Assembly: GCA_964418645.1 (NCBI GenBank)
Contig: CAYQME010000081.1
Coordinates: 1 to 9,296 of the forward strand
Length of the DNA: 9,296 nt
From: JAADHG01 sp964418645
Lineage (GTDB): Bacteria > Bacteroidota > Bacteroidia > Flavobacteriales > Flavobacteriaceae
Direction of reading: 5' to 3'
The translations under genes and the position numbers were made by a program. The notes under the pieces were generated by a model. That model saw only the letters and a program-made list of their open reading frames with translations. It did no database searches and had not been told where the DNA came from. Shown piece by piece: positions 1 to 6,430 of the stretch (within the stretch, counting starts at the first letter, position 1; each line of letters starts with the position of its first letter).

Positions 1-1038
1 TCGGCAACCAACAACATAAAAATTACAGACACCATAAATAAAGCTATTATAAAAGGACATTATGCTGAAGTATTTAAAGAAAAAGACTCCGTTTTCATCA
101 CCAAACATGCACTTGCAATTACGGTTCAGGAAAACGACTCTATTTATATTCATAGCGATACCTTAATGGTTACTGGTAAACCTGAAAATAGAATTACAAG
201 AGCATATTACAATGCCAAATGGTACAAATCCGACTTAAGTGGAAAAGCAGATTCTATTCATGTAGATCATAAAACAGGATTGACGCAACTCATTAATTTA
301 AAACGCTTTTCTTCAACCGATAATTTTGCTATTAAACGCAATCCGATTTTATGGAATATTGGCAACCAAATTACAGGAGACACCATTCATCTCCTCTCAA
401 ATCCAGAAACAAAAAAACTAGATTCTTTAAAAGTATTTAACGATGCTTTTATTATTAGTAAGGATACACTTGGCGATGGTTATAACCAAATTACTGGGCA
501 AAAATTATTTGGCTTTTTTAAGGATAATATCCTAAACACTATTGATATTATTAAAAATGCAGAATCCATTTATTATTTAAGAAATGAAAAAAACGAATTA
601 GTAGGAACTGATAAAGCAAAATCTGGAAGAATAAAAATTTGGATTACAGACAATTCTATTGATGAAGTTAGAAAAATTAAACAAATTGATGGCAATGTAT
701 TCCCTGAAGGGCAATTTCCAGAAAAAGAACATTTTTTAAGAGGCTTTGATTGGCGAGAAAATGAGCGTCCAAAGAATGTAGACGACCTTTTTAAAGATGA
801 CCCTCCTTTAAATTTACCAATTATAAAAGGTTTGGATGATTATGTCCCTCAAGAAGATTTCTTTGATGATGCCTTAATAAAAAGAGTTAATGCATCAAAT
901 AAAACAACTCCTTCTAAACCCAAAGAAAATAAAGCGGCAAGAAACATCCCTAAAAAACCTTTGAATAATCGCAAGGAACAACTTTCAAATGGTAAATTGC
1001 TAAAAAAGACAAACTCTAAAAAACAAAAAAATAATTAA
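1..1038 (+). CDS. OstA-like (LptA-type) LPS export protein, C-terminal part, 5' truncated
   Basis: The reading frame is open from the first base (S-A-T-N-N-I-K-I-T-D-T) to TAA at 1036-1038, so the gene starts left of the window and 345 residues are visible. The ATG at 166 is internal, because the residues before it continue the same fold. Short beta-rich phrases such as GHYAEVFKEKDSVFITKHAL, DSIYIHSDTLMVTGKP and DLSGKADSIHVD are characteristic of the Bacteroidota OstA-like family, related to the LptA/OstA domain that bridges LPS across the periplasm. I recall full-length family members as roughly 550-600 residues with a signal peptide, which would lie outside the window. The last 52 residues (294-345) form a Lys/Asn-rich, probably disordered tail with 17 basic residues. 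The stop codon overlaps the likely start of the downstream aminotransferase. The family call is fairly secure; the role in LPS transport is inferred from the family. Confidence 0.85.
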   Translation, partial: SATNNIKITDTINKAIIKGHYAEVFKEKDSVFITKHALAITVQENDSIYIHSDTLMVTGKPENRITRAYYNAKWYKSDLSGKADSIHVDHKTGLTQLINLKRFSSTDNFAIKRNPILWNIGNQITGDTIHLLSNPETKKLDSLKVFNDAFIISKDTLGDGYNQITGQKLFGFFKDNILNTIDIIKNAESIYYLRNEKNELVGTDKAKSGRIKIWITDNSIDEVRKIKQIDGNVFPEGQFPEKEHFLRGFDWRENERPKNVDDLFKDDPPLNLPIIKGLDDYVPQEDFFDDALIKRVNASNKTTPSKPKENKAARNIPKKPLNNRKEQLSNGKLLKKTNSKKQKNN

Positions 1039-2083
1039 AGCCGATTTCTTTAAATATCAAGCACAAACTACTCCGCATCCTTTAGCTATAGAAATCTCTC
1101 ATGCTCAAGGCAGTTATATCTATGACACTAACAATAAAGCATATCTCGATTTTGTAGCAGGTGTTTCGGCTTGTCCTTTAGGACATAGACATCATAAAGT
1201 TATTTCTGCAATTAAAACGCAATTGAATAAGTATTTGCATGTTATGGTCTATGGTGAATATATACAAGAGCCCGCTGTTGAGCTTTCAAAATTATTGGCA
1301 CAGTATTTACCAAAACCATTAGAGAATTCCTATTTAACAAACTCTGGTACTGAAGCNNNNNNNNNNNNNNNNNNNNNNNNNNNNNNNNNNNNNNNNNNNN
1401 NNNNNNNNNNNNNNNNNNNNNNNNNNNNNNNNNNNNNNNNNNNNNNNNNNNNNNNNATTCAAGGAGGTGCAGGATTTATTTTGCCTAAAGAGGGCTATCT
1501 TGAAAAAGTTAGACAACATTGTACTGATGTTGGAGCTGTTTTAATTTTAGACGAAATTCAAACAGGGATTGGTCGCACAGGGAACCTTTTTGGTTTTGAA
1601 CATTATAATTGTATACCAGATATTCTAATCTCAGGAAAAGGTCTTGGTGGTGGTTTGCCAATTGGCGCGTTTACGGCTTCAAAAATAATGATGGATTGCT
1701 TAATGGATAATCCCAAATTAGGTCACATCACCACTTTTGGAGGACACCCACTAATTGCAGCTGCTGCTCTTGCAACTTTAAAAGAAGTTACTAATTCGAA
1801 TCTCATTTCTGAAACTTTAGAAAAAGAAATGATTATAAGAGAACAGCTTCAGCATCCTCTCATTACCGAAATAAGAGGCAAAGGGTTAATGCTTGCTGCT
1901 CTAACACCTTCAGCAGAAATAGCAAATCAAGTCATTTTAAAATGTCAGGAAACCGGATTAATCCTGTTTTGGTTGCTTTTTGAACCTTGTGCAATTCGCA
2001 TTACTCCTCCGCTAACCATTACAAACAAAGAGATTATTGAAGGCTGTAAGCTTCTTATTGATGTCTTAGATCAAGTACAATAA
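1034..2083 (+). CDS. class-III PLP-dependent aminotransferase (aspartate aminotransferase family protein), interrupted by an assembly gap
   Basis: Fold-type I, class-III (acetylornithine/ornithine/GABA-like) aminotransferase. Visible motifs are GSYIYDTNNKAYLDFVAGV near the N terminus, SGTEA just before the gap (PLP phosphate binding), LILDEIQTGIGRTG (Asp codon 1550-1552, contacts the pyridine nitrogen), ILISGKGLGGGLPIGAF (Schiff-base Lys codon 1637-1639) and TTFGGHPL (phosphate-binding Thr). The C terminus ends with the family phrase AIRITPPLTI. The aromatic-His motif that stacks on PLP must lie in the N gap. The frame is open from 1004, after the TAA at 1001-1003, and family sequence (KADFFKYQAQTTPHPL onward) precedes the first possible TTG at 1223. 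That TTG is therefore internal. The best start is the non-standard ATT at 1034, which overlaps the upstream stop; ATA at 1031 is an alternative. The amino donor cannot be told from the sequence. The family is secure; the start and middle are uncertain. Confidence 0.85.
   Translation: MKADFFKYQAQTTPHPLAIEISHAQGSYIYDTNNKAYLDFVAGVSACPLGHRHHKVISAIKTQLNKYLHVMVYGEYIQEPAVELSKLLAQYLPKPLENSYLTNSGTEXXXXXXXXXXXXXXXXXXXXXXXXXXXXXXXXXXIQGGAGFILPKEGYLEKVRQHCTDVGAVLILDEIQTGIGRTGNLFGFEHYNCIPDILISGKGLGGGLPIGAFTASKIMMDCLMDNPKLGHITTFGGHPLIAAAALATLKEVTNSNLISETLEKEMIIREQLQHPLITEIRGKGLMLAALTPSAEIANQVILKCQETGLILFWLLFEPCAIRITPPLTITNKEIIEGCKLLIDVLDQVQ
1357..1456. other. assembly gap of exactly 100 N inside the aminotransferase
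   Basis: There are one hundred undetermined bases. A round length of 100 is the usual placeholder for a scaffold gap of unknown size. The frame before the gap (SGTEA) and after it (IQGGAGF) is the same, so the gene reads through. From memory of the family, about 75 residues normally separate these two motifs, while the gap allows only about 33. The true gap is therefore probably near 230 bases, and the missing part would carry the aromatic-His PLP-stacking motif and the Glu before IQGG. Confidence 0.9.
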
Positions 2084-2219
2084 AGTCTTCTTTGCTTAAT
2101 CTAGATCAAAATTCATTAAAAGTAAACTGTTAACTATTTTGTTGAAAACATTGATTGAATAATCTTCATTGTGGCAAATAGAATACTACATTTATTTTAG
2201 TGAACTATTAATAATGCCT

Positions 2220-3623
2220 ATGGAGTTTAGTCAGTACGACGACAACAATAATTTGTCCCTCACAAAGTTTGAGTCTATGCTAAAAACTAATAATGTATTG
2301 TTTTTTGACTCAAACGAATTTGAAAACATTATACATTATTATCTTGAAAATGGTAAAATTGCTTTAGCAAAAAAAGCTATAAAACTTGGTCTAGAACAGC
2401 ATCCAACATCTACCAATTTAAAATTATTTAAGGTTGAAGTCTATGTTTTTGATAACAAATTAGATCTAGCTGATGAGCTGTTGAATACCCTATATGAAGT
2501 TGAACCAGCAAATGAGGAGATTTTTATTCAAAAAGCAAATATCTTATCCAAAAAGGATGAGCATCAAAATGCAATAGATATTTTACAAAAAGCTCTGGAA
2601 TTTTCAGAAAATTCTGCCGATATATATTCCCTTTTAGGTATGGAATATTTATTCTTAGATAAATTTGAAGACGCTAAAACCTACTTTATAAAATGTTTAG
2701 AATCTGATTCTGAAGATTACTCTGCGCTTTACAATATTATGTATTGTTTTGACTTTTTAGAGCAAAATAATGAAGCAATCGAGTATTTAAACTCCTATTT
2801 AAATACAAATCCGTATTGCGAAGTGGCATGGCATCAATTGGGGAAACAATACTTTTCCGTAAAAGACCATGATAAAGCACTTGCAGCATTTGATTTTGCT
2901 ATAATTTCTGACGATGTATTTATTGGCGCTTATCTTGAAAAAGGGAAAGTGCTTGAAAAATTAAAACGCTTTAAAGAAGCCATTGAAAATTATAAGATTA
3001 CGTTGGCTTTAGACGATCCTACATCTTTTGCATTATTACGAATTGGGCATTGTTATGAAAAATTGGGACATAATGATTTGGCAGTACAACATTATTATAA
3101 AACAGTAGAAGAAGACCCATTATTAGATAAAGGATGGATTGCTATAACCAACTTTTATAATAAAAATCAAAACTATCAAAAGGCATTGTATTACATTAAC
3201 AAGGCTATAAATATAGATACTGAAAATGTGGAGTATTGGAAATTATATGCACAAATAAATCAGCGTTTAAACTTTTTAGAAGAAGCTGAAAGAGGTTATA
3301 AAAAAACACTAGAACTTGGCAATTACGAGCTAGATCTTTGGCTGTCTAGAGCCGATATATTAACTAGTCTAGGCGAATATGAAGCTGCTATGTTTAGCTT
3401 AGATCAAACTACGGAATTTTATCCGGATAATGAAGAAGTTCAATACCGATTAGCAGGTCTATATTATATGATGGATAAGACTGACCAAGGCTATATTTAT
3501 CTTCAAAGTGCTTTACAATTAAATACAGAGTACTATTTTATTCTTGAAGAATTATTTCCAACAGTATATCAGCAAAATACTGTTCAGGAAATAATAGCAA
3601 AATATCAAAACGCTTCCAACTAA
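2220..3623 (+). CDS. tetratricopeptide repeat (TPR) protein
   Basis: A 467-residue protein made almost wholly of about twelve consecutive 34-residue helix-turn-helix TPR units. Typical unit phrases are DIYSLLGMEYLFLDKFEDAK, AWHQLGKQYFSVKDHDKALA and GAYLEKGKVLEKLKRFKEAI, each with the TPR pattern of small and aromatic residues (W/Y..lG..y....ey..A...y..al...p). There is no signal peptide or membrane segment, so it is probably a cytoplasmic protein-interaction scaffold; the partner is unknown. The start is placed at ATG 2220 because I recall family members beginning with a similar M-E-F. An ATG two codons earlier (2214) and a TTG at 2169 are also in frame, and the latter adds a hydrophobic stretch that looks non-native. 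The gene lies 136 bp after the aminotransferase and 33 bp before the first DUF368 gene, so it is probably co-transcribed with the membrane genes. Confidence 0.88.
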   Translation: MEFSQYDDNNNLSLTKFESMLKTNNVLFFDSNEFENIIHYYLENGKIALAKKAIKLGLEQHPTSTNLKLFKVEVYVFDNKLDLADELLNTLYEVEPANEEIFIQKANILSKKDEHQNAIDILQKALEFSENSADIYSLLGMEYLFLDKFEDAKTYFIKCLESDSEDYSALYNIMYCFDFLEQNNEAIEYLNSYLNTNPYCEVAWHQLGKQYFSVKDHDKALAAFDFAIISDDVFIGAYLEKGKVLEKLKRFKEAIENYKITLALDDPTSFALLRIGHCYEKLGHNDLAVQHYYKTVEEDPLLDKGWIAITNFYNKNQNYQKALYYINKAINIDTENVEYWKLYAQINQRLNFLEEAERGYKKTLELGNYELDLWLSRADILTSLGEYEAAMFSLDQTTEFYPDNEEVQYRLAGLYYMMDKTDQGYIYLQSALQLNTEYYFILEELFPTVYQQNTVQEIIAKYQNASN

Positions 3624-3656
3624 AAATACATACCTTTATTGTTCTTAAACAAAACT

Positions 3657-4580
3657 ATGCAACGACGTTTTATAGACTATCTTATTATTTCATTTAAAGG
3701 TCTAGCAATGGGAGCAGCCGATGCTGTTCCTGGTGTTTCTGGAGGTACAATTGCTTTTATTTCTGGTATCTATGAAGAACTTGTTGCAACCATAAGTAAT
3801 GTTAATATATCACTGTTTAAAACATTATTTAAAGACGGTATAAAAGCATTTTGGAAACAATTAAATGGCAATTTTATCTTGGCATTATTAACAGGAATTG
3901 TTATCAGTTTTGTGTCTTTTATGAGGCTTGCAAAATATCTTATTGAATTTCATCCTATATTAATATGGTCCTTCTTTTTTGGGCTTATTGTTGCTAGTAT
4001 ATTTTTTGTAGGTAAGCAAATTACTAAATGGAACATAGCCACAATAATTGCTCTAATTATAGGAACAATTGCTGCATACTATATTACTACGCTTCCAAGT
4101 TTAGCCGATAATGAAAGTTCCCTATTCTTATTCATTGCTGGAGGTATTGCCATTTGCGCTATGATCTTACCCGGAATTTCAGGCTCTTTTATATTGGTTG
4201 TTTTGGGTGCATACAAAACTTTAAGTGAAGCCATTCACGACTTTGATTTTAAAAAATTAGCACTCTTTATTTTTGGAGCACTTGTTGGATTATTAAGTTT
4301 TAGCAGAATTTTAAAATGGCTATTTAAACATTATCACAACATTACATTGGCTATACTTACAGGTTTTATTTTAGGTTCCTTAAATAAAATATGGCCATGG
4401 AAAGAAGTATTGAGTTGGCGTATTAATTCAAAAGGTGTAGAAGTCCCTTTTTTAGAACAAAGTATTTCACCCTTTTCATTTAATGGTGATAACCAATTGG
4501 CATTTGCAATTGTATTAATGATTATTGGTTTCTTTACCATATTACTTCTTGAAAAGATTGGGACAAAAACAAACAATTAG
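3657..4580 (+). CDS. DUF368 membrane protein, polyprenyl-phosphate transporter family, copy 1
   Basis: A 307-residue polytopic inner-membrane protein with roughly eight hydrophobic segments. It carries the DUF368 signature MGAADAVPGVSGGT near the N terminus (P25 to G30) and a second inverted-repeat-like motif, LPGISGSFILVVLGAY (P172 onward), just as expected for the two halves of the family. DUF368 proteins (named PopT in published work) recycle undecaprenyl phosphate, the lipid carrier for peptidoglycan and surface polysaccharide, from the outer to the inner leaflet. That function is family knowledge and is not shown here. ATG 3657 is chosen over TTG 3639 because conserved sequence begins soon after it. 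The gene ends 6 bp before the start of a second, diverged copy, implying a tandem duplication and shared transcription. The signature is canonical, including Asp22, which the second copy lacks. Confidence 0.9.
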   Translation: MQRRFIDYLIISFKGLAMGAADAVPGVSGGTIAFISGIYEELVATISNVNISLFKTLFKDGIKAFWKQLNGNFILALLTGIVISFVSFMRLAKYLIEFHPILIWSFFFGLIVASIFFVGKQITKWNIATIIALIIGTIAAYYITTLPSLADNESSLFLFIAGGIAICAMILPGISGSFILVVLGAYKTLSEAIHDFDFKKLALFIFGALVGLLSFSRILKWLFKHYHNITLAILTGFILGSLNKIWPWKEVLSWRINSKGVEVPFLEQSISPFSFNGDNQLAFAIVLMIIGFFTILLLEKIGTKTNN

Positions 4581-4586
4581 TTGCCA

Positions 4587-5606
4587 ATGCAAAGCACAAG
4601 AACATTATCAGATCGATTTTTTCTAGTTATTAAAGGACTAGGTATGGGAGCTGCTAATAAAGTTCCTGGTGTTTCTGGTGGTGTTGTTGCATTTGTTGCA
4701 GGGTTTTATGAAGAGTTTATTTATTCGCTCCAAAAAATAAATAATAAAGCCTTTAAACTACTTTTAAATGGACGCTTTAAAAGTTTTTATCGATACATCA
4801 ACGGTCGGTTTTTAGGTTTGCTTTTTTCTGGTATGGTTATCAGTTATTTTAGTGTCTCAAAAATTCTAGACTACCTTATAATAAATTATGAGCTTTATGT
4901 ATGGAGTGTTTTTTTTGGGATGATAATTGGTTCTATCTATTATATAAATAAAGATTTTAAGGACTGGAATGCAAAAACAATTATAGGATTATGTGTAGGT
5001 ATAATTATTGGTTGTGGAATTAGTTTTTTGGATCCTGCAAAAGAAAATGATAACCTTTGGTTTGTTTTTTTCTGCGGAATTATTAGTGTTTCTGGAATGA
5101 CATTGCCAGGGCTTTCAGGTTCATTCATACTCATTTTGCTAGGTAATTATGTACTCTTATTGGTAGATTCTGTTAATGCATTATATGATACTGTTTTAAA
5201 TATTGTTAAAAACGATTTTAGTTTTACTAGCGATCCTGCTAGGATAAGAATGCTTAAAGTACTTGGAGTATTTACTTTAGGCTCACTTACAGGGTTAATA
5301 ACCCTTTCGCATATTTTAAGTTATGTGTTAAAACACTACAAAAGTATTACATTATCAATATTAATGGGTTTTATTATTGGTTCTCTTGGCGTAGTATGGC
5401 CATGGAAAGAAACCTTATATAAGATTACAGATAAAGGTTCTTTTTTGTTAGATTCAGCTGGAGAAAAGGTTATAGAAAATTATAAACGGTTTTTTCCACA
5501 ACTTAATTCAGAAACGTATGTTGCTGTAGTGTATATAATAGTCGGTATTTTAATTATTCTTGCTTTAGAATGGTATGGACAAAAAACAAGAAAAATAAAT
5601 GTCTGA
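4587..5606 (+). CDS. DUF368 membrane protein, polyprenyl-phosphate transporter family, copy 2
   Basis: A 339-residue paralogue of the gene immediately upstream, with the same layout: GLGMGAANKVPGVSGG at the N terminus (P27 to G32), LPGLSGSFILILLGNY in the middle (P174 onward) and a shared WPWKE in the C-terminal third. It differs at the signature, where the D-A before V-P-G is N-K and the T after G-G is V, and it has two insertions, one after the LLLGNY region and one near the C terminus (DSAGEKVIENYKRFF). These suggest a distinct function or lipid preference within the undecaprenyl-phosphate transporter family, which is inference. ATG 4587 is preferred over TTG 4581. The 3' end overlaps aroE by 8 bp in a different frame, so translation of the two is probably coupled. 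Confidence 0.88.
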   Translation: MQSTRTLSDRFFLVIKGLGMGAANKVPGVSGGVVAFVAGFYEEFIYSLQKINNKAFKLLLNGRFKSFYRYINGRFLGLLFSGMVISYFSVSKILDYLIINYELYVWSVFFGMIIGSIYYINKDFKDWNAKTIIGLCVGIIIGCGISFLDPAKENDNLWFVFFCGIISVSGMTLPGLSGSFILILLGNYVLLLVDSVNALYDTVLNIVKNDFSFTSDPARIRMLKVLGVFTLGSLTGLITLSHILSYVLKHYKSITLSILMGFIIGSLGVVWPWKETLYKITDKGSFLLDSAGEKVIENYKRFFPQLNSETYVAVVYIIVGILIILALEWYGQKTRKINV

Positions 5607-6336
5607 ATTTGGACTCATAGGAAAACACATAGATTACTCATTTTCAAAATCATATTTTACAAAAAAGTTTGAAAACAAAGGGTTATCACATTCATATCAA
5701 AATTTTGATATCAACGCTATTGATGAATTCCCAAAGATTATTACATCGACCAAAAACTTAAAAGGTTTAAATGTTACTATTCCGTATAAAGAAGCCATTA
5801 TCCCTTATTTAGACCAATTAGATGAAATAGCACAAAAAATTGGAGCTGTAAATACAATTAAACTTACTGAAGAAAAAAAGTTAATTGGTTATAATACAGA
5901 TTGTTACGGTTTCAAAAAATCTATTGTACCTTACTTAAAATCCAACCATAAAAATGCACTTATTCTAGGAACTGGTGGCGCTTCTAAAGCTATAGCATAT
6001 GCATTAAAACAATTAGGAATTAAGTTTAATTACGTTTCTAGAACCTCTTTTAATAAAGCCGATTACACTTACGATATGCTTTCTGAAGATATAATTACAG
6101 AACATCAAATTATTATTAATTGTACGCCTTTGGGAACTCATCCAAATGTAAATGATTGTCCTGAAATTCCGTATGACACTATTTCAAAAACACATATATT
6201 ATTCGACTTAATTTACAATCCACAAGAAACCAAATTTTTATCTTTTGGGAAGCAAAAAGGAGCTACTATTTGCAATGGTCTCAACATGCTGGAACTACAA
6301 GCAGAAAAAGCTTGGAAAATTTGGAGTCATGCTTAA
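5599..6336 (+). CDS. aroE: shikimate dehydrogenase
   Basis: NADP-dependent shikimate dehydrogenase reduces 3-dehydroshikimate to shikimate in the chorismate (aromatic amino acid) pathway; it is a cytosolic enzyme. All core residues are visible: shikimate-binding S14 and S16 (YSFS), the N-V-T-x-P-Y-K motif with catalytic K64, N85 (AVNT), D101 (YNTD), the NADP-binding loop G124-T-G-G-A128, R148 of the cofactor-specificity segment, C-T-P-L-G at 175-179, N226-G-L-N-M-L and Q234-A near the C terminus. At 245 residues it is shorter than the roughly 270 of enterobacterial AroE, as is usual in this phylum. ATG 5599 is well supported because the conserved G-L-I-G follows at residue 5. It overlaps the end of the second DUF368 gene by 8 bp, so it probably belongs to the same transcript. 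Confidence 0.96.
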   Translation: MSEFGLIGKHIDYSFSKSYFTKKFENKGLSHSYQNFDINAIDEFPKIITSTKNLKGLNVTIPYKEAIIPYLDQLDEIAQKIGAVNTIKLTEEKKLIGYNTDCYGFKKSIVPYLKSNHKNALILGTGGASKAIAYALKQLGIKFNYVSRTSFNKADYTYDMLSEDIITEHQIIINCTPLGTHPNVNDCPEIPYDTISKTHILFDLIYNPQETKFLSFGKQKGATICNGLNMLELQAEKAWKIWSHA

Positions 6337-6362
6337 AAGACTTTAAAATTGAGCTCAAGTTT

Positions 6363-6392
6363 TTGTATTTCTCTTGGTTAATAGTATCTTTA
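6363..6392 (+). promoter_or_regulatory. candidate Bacteroidota-type promoter for the DUF349 gene
   Basis: TTG at 6363-6365 (preceded by TT), a 19-nt spacer, then TATCTTTA at 6385-6392. This fits the Bacteroidota sigma-70 pattern TTG, about 19 nt, TAnnTTTG, with only the last base differing. It lies in the 94-bp gap between aroE and the DUF349 ATG at 6431 and would give a leader of about 30 nt. In such AT-rich DNA chance matches are common, so this is only a prediction. Confidence 0.4.
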
Positions 6393-6430
6393 ACCATTGA
6401 AGAAATTGACGAACCTAAACATTGAAAGAC

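Noticed and set aside
1004..1040. Programmed -1 frameshift on the A-rich run joining the OstA-like and aminotransferase genes
   Set aside because: The shift needed is +1 (frame 1 to frame 2). A -1 slip on the A-run leads to frame 3, which meets a stop at once.
1223..1225. TTG as the aminotransferase start
   Set aside because: Conserved N-terminal family sequence lies in the same open frame for more than 180 bases upstream, so this TTG is internal.
2169..2200. Promoter-like TTG with 21-nt spacer and TATTTTAG before the TPR gene
   Set aside because: The match is partial, the spacing is off the usual 19, and it would leave a leader of only about ten bases. Such matches are expected by chance in this AT-rich gap. 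No other feature was seen in 2084-2219.
4334..5134. Minus-strand open frames of 80 and 64 codons inside the DUF368 genes
   Set aside because: They lie antisense to strongly supported membrane proteins and match no family I recognise, so they are shadows of the coding strand.
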